From positions 124,001 to 188,000 of the forward strand of contig JABWBB010000002.1 of assembly GCA_013360675.1 (NCBI GenBank): a stretch of DNA of 64,000 nucleotides, written 5' to 3'. Both the position numbers and the translations under genes were made by a program. Below are positions 1 to 7,288 of the stretch, one piece after another. Origin of the DNA: Phycisphaerales bacterium. Its GTDB lineage: Bacteria; Planctomycetota; Phycisphaerae; Phycisphaerales; UBA1924. Each line of letters starts with the position of its first letter. Position 1 is the first letter of the stretch. Under the pieces are notes generated by a model. The model saw nothing but the letters and a program-made list of their open reading frames with translations, did not search any database and had not been told where the DNA came from.

Positions 1-2
1 CC

Positions 3-506
3 TCGGCCGCGGTCAGCATCATTGCCAAAGACGAGGACCTTCTGCTGGCCAAGGCGGCCGATGGGCTGCGCAAGGTCGTGGAGCGGGCCGAGCGATTGGA
101 GATCAACTTGCTGGTTTCGCCCCACGCCGGCCTCACGGCCAGTGCGGACCGCGTGTCAGACCTGATCAAGCGGGTGGGGGGGTTCCGGATCGGCACCTTC
201 CCGGACTTCGAGGCCGCCGCCGCGAGCGATGACCCGATCGGCTTTTTGCACCGTCTGACCCCCTATGCCACGGTAGTCTCGGCCACCACGATCAAGTTCG
301 TGGCCAAGAAAGGCAAGGGGGAGGAAGGCGATTCGCTGACGCACAAGCCCTACGACCTGGAACCCATGATCGAGGCGGTGCGTGCGGTGGGGTATGACGG
401 CCCGCTGGCCCTCGACTATCGTGGCACCGGGGACGTTACAATGGGGCTGACACGCAGCCGCGACACGATTCGTCGGCTGCTGGGCGAAGGCGATCTGCAG
501 GCGTGA
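3..506 (+). CDS. Sugar phosphate isomerase/epimerase-like TIM-barrel protein, 5' end missing
   Basis: The reading frame is open from the first bases of the window, so only the C-terminal 167 residues are seen. The tail GYDGPLALDYRGTGD followed by a helix ending TIRRLL resembles the last strand and helix of the xylose isomerase-like TIM-barrel family (AP endonuclease family 2 superfamily), where an acidic residue on this strand binds metal or substrate. The substrate cannot be told from this fragment. It lies 10 bases before cmk and reads in the same direction, so it may be the first visible gene of the cmk-plsC operon, although the functions look unrelated. Confidence 0.7.
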   Translation, partial: SAAVSIIAKDEDLLLAKAADGLRKVVERAERLEINLLVSPHAGLTASADRVSDLIKRVGGFRIGTFPDFEAAAASDDPIGFLHRLTPYATVVSATTIKFVAKKGKGEEGDSLTHKPYDLEPMIEAVRAVGYDGPLALDYRGTGDVTMGLTRSRDTIRRLLGEGDLQA

Positions 507-516
507 GGGCGGCGGC

Positions 517-1278
517 ATGACTCAGGGAGTTGAGCCCAAGGTGAGCAGGGCGGTGATCGTCGAATCGGCGATTGTCGCGAACGACGTGATCAGACTCGAC
601 GGCCCGATCATCATCACCATCGATGGACCCGCGGGGACGGGCAAGTCATCAGTCGCGCGCGAGCTGGCCCGCAAGCTCGGGCTTGATTTCCTTGACACGG
701 GGGCGATGTACCGGGCGGCGGCGGCGATCGCGCTGCGCCAGGGGATTGACATCCGCGATGAAGCCACGCTCTGCCGCGCCGTTGAACAGGCCGACCTGCA
801 CTTTGACTGGTCGCTCGATCCGCCCGCGATCCTCGTGGCGGGCGAGGATTTCACACGCCTGATCCGCACGCCCGAGGTGACGGCGATTGTCTCACCTGCG
901 GCGGGGATCCCGGCCCTGCGACGGCACATGGTGGCCAAGCAGAGGCTGATCGCACGCCAGCACCCCCGCCTGGTGACGGAAGGACGCGACCAGGGTTCAG
1001 TGGTCTTCCCTGAGGCGCCACTGAAGTTCTACCTCGATGCCGCCGCCGCGGTAAGGGCGAGGCGCCGTTTTGAGCAACTGCGGGCGCTGGGCGTCTACGC
1101 CAACGAAGCCGAGTTGCTGCGCGAGATCATCGCGCGTGACGCCAGCGACGCGGGCCGCAGCGATGGCCCGCTGATCTGTCCCGAAGACGCGATCGTCGTG
1201 GATACCTCTTTATTGTCGCTTGAAGGGGTGGTCGGTGAGCTCGAGCGGCTTGTGCGTCAGAAGGCCGCTCAGGCGTGA
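517..1278 (+). CDS. cmk: Cytidylate kinase
   Basis: Phosphorylates CMP and dCMP with ATP in the cytoplasm. The P-loop GPAGTGKS lies at residues 37-44 and is followed by LDTGAMYRA, the typical CMP-binding region of bacterial Cmk; TEGRDQGSVVFPEA matches the conserved GRD-GTVVFP region, here with Q-G-S in place of the usual I-G-T. At 253 residues it is slightly longer than usual because about 30 residues precede the first beta strand; a start closer to the P-loop is possible but no better ATG is present. The stop overlaps the plsC start (GTGA), so the two are translationally coupled. A cmk-plsC pair is a common bacterial arrangement. Confidence 0.93.
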   Translation: MTQGVEPKVSRAVIVESAIVANDVIRLDGPIIITIDGPAGTGKSSVARELARKLGLDFLDTGAMYRAAAAIALRQGIDIRDEATLCRAVEQADLHFDWSLDPPAILVAGEDFTRLIRTPEVTAIVSPAAGIPALRRHMVAKQRLIARQHPRLVTEGRDQGSVVFPEAPLKFYLDAAAAVRARRRFEQLRALGVYANEAELLREIIARDASDAGRSDGPLICPEDAIVVDTSLLSLEGVVGELERLVRQKAAQA

Positions 1279-1961
1279 GTGAATCGGACGCAGCCACAGG
1301 CAGCGGGTTGACCTCTGCGGCATTCCAGCCGCAGACGGGCACCTGGCTCTACCGCTTTGTCAGTTGGTTTACGCGGCAGATGATGCGGCTGCTGTTTGGC
1401 GTGACGATCGAGGGGATGGAAAATCTGCCTCGGACCGGGCCGGTGCTGATCGTGTCAAACCACGAGTCGTACATCGATCCCCCGCTGTACGGGTCGATGA
1501 TCAACACGCGACCGCTGACCTTCGTGGCACGCTCGGGGCTGTTCGGATTCAAGCCATTCGGGTGGTTCATCGGTGCGCTCAATGCCATCCCCCTGCGCGA
1601 GAAGGAAAGCGACATCGTGGCGATCAAGGCGCTGGTGAAGCGCCTCGAAGAGGGGGGAGCGGTGCTGATCTTCCCCGAAGGGTCTCGTTCACCCGACGGC
1701 CGCATGACCGAGTTCAAGCGTGGGGCCGCACTGCTGCTTCGCAAGTCCAAGTGCGACGTGCTGCCGGCGGCGGTCGATGGTGCCCACGAGGCCTGGCCCA
1801 GGGGAGGTTTCCCGGTGCCAAGGCGCGGGCCGGGGTTGTACCTGAAGTTTGGGCGGCTGATCCCACAAGCCGAGTTGGCCCGCCTGGGACCCGACGAGGC
1901 CCTGCGGCGTTTGCACGACGAGGTGGCCGCCCTGGCGGCGTCGATCCCGGCGAAAAGGTAG
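1275..1961 (+). CDS. plsC: 1-acyl-sn-glycerol-3-phosphate acyltransferase (PlsC family)
   Basis: Transfers an acyl chain to lysophosphatidic acid at the inner face of the membrane in phospholipid synthesis. The catalytic HX4D motif is NHESYID (H63, D68) and the substrate-binding motif is FPEGSRS (residues 133-139). An amphipathic or membrane-inserted N-terminal stretch (residues 25-45) precedes the catalytic domain, and 228 residues is normal for the family. Starts with GTG inside the cmk stop codon, indicating coupling. Acyl-acceptor specificity cannot be read from sequence, so a related lyso-lipid acyltransferase remains possible. Confidence 0.9.
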   Translation: MSESDAATGSGLTSAAFQPQTGTWLYRFVSWFTRQMMRLLFGVTIEGMENLPRTGPVLIVSNHESYIDPPLYGSMINTRPLTFVARSGLFGFKPFGWFIGALNAIPLREKESDIVAIKALVKRLEEGGAVLIFPEGSRSPDGRMTEFKRGAALLLRKSKCDVLPAAVDGAHEAWPRGGFPVPRRGPGLYLKFGRLIPQAELARLGPDEALRRLHDEVAALAASIPAKR

Positions 1962-2013
1962 TGCAAAAATCTTGGGTGTTATTGGTCGCCGGGGGCGGAA
2001 TCCGGCGTGGGAA

Positions 2014-2041
2014 GTGACCCGCCGCCGGAATGCGGTATACT
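2014..2041 (+). promoter_or_regulatory. Likely promoter of tRNA-Val
   Basis: GTGACC (2014-2019) and TATACT (2036-2041) are separated by 16 bases and lie 45 bases before the mature tRNA. The -10 box is a good sigma-70 match; the -35 box matches at four of six positions. Confidence 0.45.
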
Positions 2042-2085
2042 TGGGTCCTTGGTCAGGTGCCCTATGGACTTTCTGACCGAGCGTT

Positions 2086-2159
2086 GGGCGATTGGCGCAG
2101 TTGGCTAGCGCGCATGCATGACACGCATGAGGTCACTGGTTCGAATCCAGTATCGCCCA
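2086..2159 (+). tRNA. tRNA-Val (anticodon GAC)
   Basis: A 74-base cloverleaf can be folded by hand: acceptor GGGCGAT/ATCGCCC, D stem GCGC/GCGC, anticodon stem CATGC/GCATG around loop ATGACAC (U33, anticodon GAC), T stem ACTGG/CCAGT with loop TTCGAAT, discriminator A. CCA is not encoded. It is followed by the recombinase operon, whose genes point toward it, as in elements inserted at tRNA genes. Confidence 0.95.
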
Positions 2160-2194
2160 CTTTCCCCCATTCCGTATTCTGATCGCGTGACGCT

Positions 2195-2223
2195 CCACTC
2201 CAATGTCTTGGCATTTGGAGTGG
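2195..2223. repeat. Inverted repeat between tRNA-Val and the recombinase operon
   Basis: CCACTCCAA (2195-2203) and TTGGAGTGG (2215-2223) form a perfect 9-base-pair stem with an 11-base loop. It lies between the tRNA 3' end and the stop of the last gene of the reverse operon. It may be a transcription terminator without a T run or a recombinase-related site; the sequence alone does not decide. Confidence 0.5.
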
Positions 2224-2270
2224 GTGTGGAGTCATTGCGGTTTACGGGGTTGCCGTGACGCCCCATTCGC

Positions 2271-3497
2271 TTACCCGGCTCGTTTCTTCACCGCCGGCGT
2301 GACGTCCAGTTCATCATGCAGGTTGTCAAGGTCAGGCATCCCCTTTCGTGCGGCGGCGATAAACGCCGGATCCTTGAGAGTCTCCAGCGTCACCCCTTTG
2401 TATCTCAGGTCGACCCTGGCATCGCTGAGTTGTTCGCGTGCCGTGCCCGTCAACGCGGTGAGCTTCTTGCGAAGCAGTTCGCGTAGCGGAGTGCAGACCA
2501 GGTCGTGCTTCCAATGCGGCGGCGGGTGGCGTGTGAGAGCCGGGAGCAGCGCCTCCTCGAGTTTATGGATCCGACGGTCGATCGAGGCTTGAAGGCGTGC
2601 GCACTTGCGGACCCGGGCGCGATTCAGCATCTTGCGCAGTGTTCGCACGGCCAGCTCGAACGCCGGGCGATCCTGCACACGGAGCACCAGACCAAACCCG
2701 GGCAGGTGCACCAGGTATCGGTTCACGATGAACTCCTTGATCTTGACGAGCTCCTCGCCCCACACGGGGGATTCATCGGCGTCGACAAGGCTGAACGTGC
2801 TCTTGAGCAGCCGCTGCGTGGCGGCGTCGGCGATGCCCATCAACTCGGGCGTGATCTTCACGCTGCGGCGCTTGAGCTGACACCCTTTCAGTCGCAACTC
2901 GACGAACTCGAGCCTTGAGGTATACCCCCTCAGGATGCGTCCAAGGTTGAAGGCCTGTGGCGGAATCGCGGCGAGATCCTCCTCGACCGCGCGGATGCGG
3001 GACTTCTCGGCCGCATCGAGACCGATGGTCTGCCCACGCACGCCGTGTGGTCCTAAGCCGATGTCTTGAGCCAGTTCGGGCGGGGGCGGGCCGATTCGGA
3101 CGGCGTTGGGCTTAAGCCGCGACGCGGCGGCCGAGTATGGGCCGGCTTCGACGCAGAGCGGGGTCGGGGCGTAGATTAGTGTTTCATCGTCGGCGATCAC
3201 CACGCCGATGCGCACCCCCGCGTGCGTGTTGAGCGTGGTGCCAAGCGTGCGAGCGGCCTCGGCCAGGATCGTGACCGCCTCGATCTCGCCGTAGCCCAGG
3301 CGGCAGACCTCGGCGTCGACATCGAGGGTCACCATGACCTGGTGCGACCCCAGGATGCGCCACCGATCGGCCACAACCCGGGCGAGGCTGGCGCTCATTC
3401 CCGGGGCGATGATGATGAGCCGCTGGCGTGCACTCGAGAACATCCATTCCAGATACGCATCGTCGACGAGAGTCACGGTGTGACGGATGTCTCTCAT
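2271..3497 (-). CDS. Protein of unknown function with a PLD-like N-terminal region
   Basis: Function not recognised. The N-terminal 110 residues (FSSARQRLIIIAPGMS, then VMVTLDVDAEVCRLGYGEIE, then VRIGVVIADDETLIYAPTP) have the alternating strand-helix pattern and sequence feel of phospholipase D-like modules, but no HKD motif is present, so catalysis of that kind is not supported. Residues 180-408 are rich in charged helices with many Arg and Lys and end in a basic tail. The ATG at 3497 is chosen because it lies five bases after the recombinase stop; the open frame extends upstream only by overlapping the recombinase. It is the last gene of the phosphoesterase-recombinase operon, so a role linked to the recombinase or its DNA is plausible but unproven. 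Confidence 0.65.
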   Translation of the reverse strand: MRDIRHTVTLVDDAYLEWMFSSARQRLIIIAPGMSASLARVVADRWRILGSHQVMVTLDVDAEVCRLGYGEIEAVTILAEAARTLGTTLNTHAGVRIGVVIADDETLIYAPTPLCVEAGPYSAAASRLKPNAVRIGPPPPELAQDIGLGPHGVRGQTIGLDAAEKSRIRAVEEDLAAIPPQAFNLGRILRGYTSRLEFVELRLKGCQLKRRSVKITPELMGIADAATQRLLKSTFSLVDADESPVWGEELVKIKEFIVNRYLVHLPGFGLVLRVQDRPAFELAVRTLRKMLNRARVRKCARLQASIDRRIHKLEEALLPALTRHPPPHWKHDLVCTPLRELLRKKLTALTGTAREQLSDARVDLRYKGVTLETLKDPAFIAAARKGMPDLDNLHDELDVTPAVKKRAG

Positions 3498-3502
3498 GTG
3501 CG

Positions 3503-4465
3503 TCAATCTCCCTTGGGGGCGCGATACGGAATCCGGTCGATCGAGTACCACGTTTGTGACGAATCGGCGGCCAGATCCTGGTAGGTCGCCGTGGTGAACC
3601 AACTCGCGTGCCCGACCATGTACTGGACCTGCTCGGGCGTGTGTCCCGCGCGGATCAGGCTCACGACATACGCCCGGCGCATCCCGCGCAGCGAGAGCCC
3701 GGTCATGCCGGCTCGGGCCGCGATTCGGCCGAAAATGTCGTAAATTGCCTGGTCGGTCATCCGCCGGAAGCGGATCAGCCCGGCCCGATCGACGGGCAGC
3801 AGGAGCGGACCGGGCTCGGACGTTCGGACCTTGAACCAGTCGGCCAGAGCGTCTCGTGCGGGCGAGGGCAGCGTGACGATGCGGTCATACTCGGGTCGTT
3901 CACCACGGATATGAAGTCGACCCGTCACGGCGTCGTAATCGCCAGCATCGAGGGCGGCGGCCTCGGCTCGGCGAAGACCCGTGCTGAGAAAGATGGCCAG
4001 CAGTGCGGCATCACGACGGCCCGCGGCACCGGGCTCGTTAGCGCATGCTTCGAATAGACGTGCGGCGGTGCCTTCTGTGAATGCTGAAGCGGGAGGCGTC
4101 GCTGAAGGCTTGATCATCTCCAGACTGGCCGCGGTCTGGAATGCGCCTTCGGTCATCAGTTTCATCGCGCGTGCCGCGCGGAGCACGCCCCGCAGCACGG
4201 ACAACATTTTGTTGGCTGTGGCCGGGGCATAGGCCGCCTTGAGTTGTGCGCGGATCTCGACGGTGTTCGCTCGGGTCAGTCGTTCCCAGCGCAGGGTGAT
4301 CGGATCGGCCTTATCGCCCGCGAGCAACGACGCCAAGTGCGTCAACGATTGCTGGACGGTGCGTCGTGAACCAGCGCCGACACTGGAGAGATAGGTCGCC
4401 GCGGGGGACTGCGCGATGGTGCGTCCGGCGTCGATCCAATCCTGTGCGCGGGGTGCGGGCGTCAT
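3503..4465 (-). CDS. Tyrosine recombinase (phage-integrase family)
   Basis: Site-specific DNA strand exchange enzyme. The N-terminal 115 residues form a helical core-binding (SAM-like) region; the catalytic domain follows. Visible active-site residues are R165 in TGLRRAE, R263 in SLRGMRRAYVVSLIRAG, H286 in VGHASWF and the nucleophile Y295 in TATYQDL. The usual His of the HxxR box is Arg (R260), a tolerated but less common change. Length (320) is normal. Its ATG overlaps the phosphoesterase stop by four bases (ATGA) and the unknown gene follows five bases after its stop, so all three are co-transcribed. Proximity to tRNA-Val suggests an integrated element, though I found no second copy of the tRNA 3' end by eye. 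Confidence 0.88.
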   Translation of the reverse strand: MTPAPRAQDWIDAGRTIAQSPAATYLSSVGAGSRRTVQQSLTHLASLLAGDKADPITLRWERLTRANTVEIRAQLKAAYAPATANKMLSVLRGVLRAARAMKLMTEGAFQTAASLEMIKPSATPPASAFTEGTAARLFEACANEPGAAGRRDAALLAIFLSTGLRRAEAAALDAGDYDAVTGRLHIRGERPEYDRIVTLPSPARDALADWFKVRTSEPGPLLLPVDRAGLIRFRRMTDQAIYDIFGRIAARAGMTGLSLRGMRRAYVVSLIRAGHTPEQVQYMVGHASWFTTATYQDLAADSSQTWYSIDRIPYRAPKGD

Positions 4466-5460
4466 GCGTCTCTCCCAGGCTGATCCAGGGTTGCCTGCTC
4501 GCCGTTGTCAAAGACCAGCGTGCGCTCGGGCCATCGAAGGGCGGCGAGTCTCCCGGTGAATGGGCCGTGGAGCCGACCTTCCTTCCGGTCGTGCCAGCGC
4601 CCGCCCACCGAGTAATCGATGCACATCGCGTGCCCGTGCCCCAGCGTGCGGTTGAGAGGCACGCCGCGGAAGAGGCCGTCGTCCTTCTGGATCCCGGTCA
4701 CGGGGATCCGCCAGTAGTGACCAAAGACCACCATGGGCCCTGCGGCACAGTCGTTCCACCAGGGGTGACGGGCTTCGTGCCGTTCCTTGCCCCCCGCGAA
4801 GAAGGGCTGGGGCGCACGAACCTCGGGGCCCGAGGTCACCAGTTTCATCGGATTGCCGTTCTGCAACGCCAGGTTGCGTGCGATGGGGTCGGCGTTGGCG
4901 CCGAGTGTGGCCTTGATGCGCTCCTTGTGGCGGCTGAAGGCTTGCGTTGCTCCTGTTTCGCCTTCGAGCAACTTCAGGGCGGCGTCATCCCAGCACGCGT
5001 GGACCAACCGCAGATCGTCACGACGAAGCGCGACAGGCAACCGCGCGAGGAAGCCGAGGATCTCCTCGCGATCGCGATCGTTGGCGACCTTGGTTTCCGT
5101 CTCACTGACGGGCCCGTGGTCAAAGAGCCACGTGTTCTCCTTCTTGGGCAGTCGGAGGATCGCGTTCAGGTCATGATTGCCCATCAGGGCGAAGGCGCGG
5201 CCGCGCTCAACCATGTCCGCGACACGCCTCACCACACCCGGGCTGTCGGGGCCGCGATCGATCAGATCGCCCAGGAAGACAAGGCGTCGACCCTGAGGGT
5301 GCGTGCCACTGGGGGTGTAGCCCAAGTGGCCCAGGAGGGTGTCGAGCGTGGGCAGTTCGCCGTGGATGTCGCCCACGAGATCGAGGGGTCCGTCGGGCAG
5401 ATTCTGGACGGCGTTCCAGGCATGGTGACGGGGAAGAGCGGTTTCCTGAGTCCGAGTCAT
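4462..5460 (-). CDS. Calcineurin-like metallophosphoesterase (PrpE/diadenosine tetraphosphatase-like)
   Basis: A binuclear-metal phosphoesterase. Metal ligands are visible in order: GDIHG (D31, H33), GDLIDRG (residues 64-70) and GNHD (94-97), the arrangement of PP2A-type and bis(5'-nucleosyl)-tetraphosphatase enzymes; further His residues (VHACWD, FGHYW) supply the C-terminal ligands. Substrate unknown: protein phosphate or dinucleoside polyphosphate are the family options. The start at 5460 is preferred over an upstream ATG at 5508 because GGAGGA lies five bases before it and the upstream ATG falls within the promoter. First gene of a three-gene operon with the recombinase, an unusual partner for this enzyme. 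Confidence 0.85.
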   Translation of the reverse strand: MTRTQETALPRHHAWNAVQNLPDGPLDLVGDIHGELPTLDTLLGHLGYTPSGTHPQGRRLVFLGDLIDRGPDSPGVVRRVADMVERGRAFALMGNHDLNAILRLPKKENTWLFDHGPVSETETKVANDRDREEILGFLARLPVALRRDDLRLVHACWDDAALKLLEGETGATQAFSRHKERIKATLGANADPIARNLALQNGNPMKLVTSGPEVRAPQPFFAGGKERHEARHPWWNDCAAGPMVVFGHYWRIPVTGIQKDDGLFRGVPLNRTLGHGHAMCIDYSVGGRWHDRKEGRLHGPFTGRLAALRWPERTLVFDNGEQATLDQPGRDA

Positions 5461-5487
5461 AGGGTCCTCCGGGCGTGTCGCCGCCGG

Positions 5488-5515
5488 AGTATAAACGTAG
5501 ATTCTCATAAGTCAA
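5488..5515 (-). promoter_or_regulatory. Strong sigma-70-like promoter of the phosphoesterase-recombinase operon
   Basis: On the reverse strand, TTGACT (5515-5510) and TATACT (5493-5488) are 16 bases apart, each matching the consensus at five of six positions. The start of transcription would fall about 20 bases before the ATG at 5460, just leaving room for the GGAGGA ribosome binding site. This is one of the best promoter matches in the window. Confidence 0.65.
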
Positions 5516-5710
5516 TAGGCGGGGGTGTGGCCGGCATCGATACCGGCGCAAGTCGCTCTACCACAAGAGTTAATGGGGATTGGTGAAGATCACGATGGAG
5601 CCATGCACTGACGGGCAACTCATGTTGGACGGTCAGTCAGCCCTTGCGAAAAGGTACTGAACAAATCAGAGCCCTCAAGGTTCGCATGTGCAAGTCTCTG
5701 GAAACGGTGT

Positions 5711-7162
5711 TTACCGCCCGCGACGCGGCGACGGACTCTCGCCCCGCTCGCCCGGCCCGGTATCACCCGCCCGCTTGGCCATCGTCGTTGCGCTGAAACT
5801 GATCGCCTGTTCGGCGGCGACGGGGGGTTCGGGCGTGACGAACCAGCCCCAGAACCCCGCGCTCCCGTAACTCACCACGTCCGTCGGCGGGTGGAACTGG
5901 AAGCCGATGACGGCGATGTCCGCCAATTCATCGTGCGTGCCGAAGAACCGCCACTCGCGATCGAGCGATTGCGGGCGGCTGGTCATCTTGCGCAGTTTGA
6001 CGATGTCGACCGGCACCCAGTTGATCGTGTTTTTCACCTCGTCATACAGCGCGAACTCGACCCATGCGCGGATCTGGTTCTGCTTGCCGCCCTTCTTGAG
6101 GAAGCGGTCGGAATCGGCGCCGACGTCCCAGCCGATCACGGTGCGTGCGGGCAGGCCGGCCTTGCGATAGACCGCCGTCAGCAGCAACGCCATCTCGCTG
6201 GGCGTGGCGCGACCATTCGCGAGGACCATCGAGGGTGCAGCAAGCTCGATTCCGGCCAACTCACCCTGCGTGGTAGCGATCAGCCCGTCGCCGCGGCTGG
6301 GCTCGATCGACGCCCACACCCGGGCGGCGAGGAACTTCGCCAGTGTCACCGGGGGCAGCGACTTCACGTCACGCCCGCCCGCTTCCTTCACCCAGCGTTC
6401 GATCGCATCGGCGAGGGGCTTGTCGTCGTACGCCTCGATCTGCCCGGTCTGCGGGTTCCAGCCAAGATCAAGGTACATCTGCGGCTGGAAGGTGCTCATC
6501 GCCTCGGCGGGCCAGCCCTCCTTGGGCCAGTCCACGCGTGATGCTGCCTTCTCATCGAACTCGGTACGCCACGACCGTGATGGGATCGCCGCCCGCAACT
6601 CGACCTCGCGGCAGGTTGTCTCCGCATCAGTCCCGCCCGCGTCGAGCCGCAGCAGGCGTGCGCCCGCGGCATACCCCGCCAGAACCACGGGCTCCTTGTC
6701 GATCACGACATCGCTGATGCGAAGTTCGGCCTCGATCTGGCGGTCGTAGGTACGGCTCGAACCCGTCTCGGTGGCGAGAGGAAAGACCACGCCCATGGTC
6801 TGGAACTTGAACGCCGTCTCCTTGGGGAGACCGGTCTGCGCGTCACGGTCACGAGCGGTGGTCGAACGCAGTCGCACCCGCACGCTCATCAGCCAGTCTT
6901 GCGGCCGGGTCTGCGTGATGTACGGACCCGGTGATGGCGCGGGGCGGGGTTCGCGCGGCGTGGTCACGGCGGGGGTGCTCGGAGCCGCAGGGTTGACCCC
7001 CGGTGTGGCTGGGTTCGTGGGTGTTGGCTGTGTGGGAGTGGGTGACGGCGATGGTGCCGCCCCGGGACGCCTCGGGCCCTGGGGCTGGTCCGGCTGGGCG
7101 ATCGCGACAGTCGTCGCCATGGCCAGACAGACGGAGGTCAGGGTGCGTGCTGTTCGATTCAT
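5711..7162 (-). CDS. Secreted transglutaminase-like protein with degenerate active site
   Basis: A signal peptide (MNRTARTLTSVCLAMATTVA, cut near AIA) is followed by a Pro/Thr/Ala-rich linker (residues 25-80) and a beta-rich region. Around residues 330-420 the pattern SEMALLLTAVYRKAGLPARTVIG and later RAWVEFALY and NWVPVDI matches the transglutaminase/protease-like fold (SEMA..AGIPAR..G, HAWVE, W.PVD). The position of the catalytic Cys is occupied by Pro-Ser and the His of HAWVE by Arg, so it is probably not an active enzyme. The ATG at 7162 is chosen because it begins the signal peptide and has AGAGG eight bases upstream. It reads alone, divergent from fumC. A structural or peptide-binding role outside the cytoplasm is likely. 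Confidence 0.7.
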   Translation of the reverse strand: MNRTARTLTSVCLAMATTVAIAQPDQPQGPRRPGAAPSPSPTPTQPTPTNPATPGVNPAAPSTPAVTTPREPRPAPSPGPYITQTRPQDWLMSVRVRLRSTTARDRDAQTGLPKETAFKFQTMGVVFPLATETGSSRTYDRQIEAELRISDVVIDKEPVVLAGYAAGARLLRLDAGGTDAETTCREVELRAAIPSRSWRTEFDEKAASRVDWPKEGWPAEAMSTFQPQMYLDLGWNPQTGQIEAYDDKPLADAIERWVKEAGGRDVKSLPPVTLAKFLAARVWASIEPSRGDGLIATTQGELAGIELAAPSMVLANGRATPSEMALLLTAVYRKAGLPARTVIGWDVGADSDRFLKKGGKQNQIRAWVEFALYDEVKNTINWVPVDIVKLRKMTSRPQSLDREWRFFGTHDELADIAVIGFQFHPPTDVVSYGSAGFWGWFVTPEPPVAAEQAISFSATTMAKRAGDTGPGERGESPSPRRGR

Positions 7163-7288
7163 GTGTGGGCCTCTTGCGTCGCGGGTCAATGACGCCATCA
7201 CTCAGGTTGTACCGGATCCAGGGTTCATGCGTTCAACTCTACGTCGGACGGTTCACCCCCGAACAGGTTCCCCATCTACACTCGGGAT

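Noticed and set aside
5520-5580. A tRNA-like fragment on the reverse strand (GTGGTAGAGCG D-arm-like segment followed by a T-arm-like hairpin)
   Set aside because: There is no anticodon arm between the two hairpins and no acceptor stem can be formed, so it is not a tRNA and not a convincing attachment-site copy of tRNA-Val.
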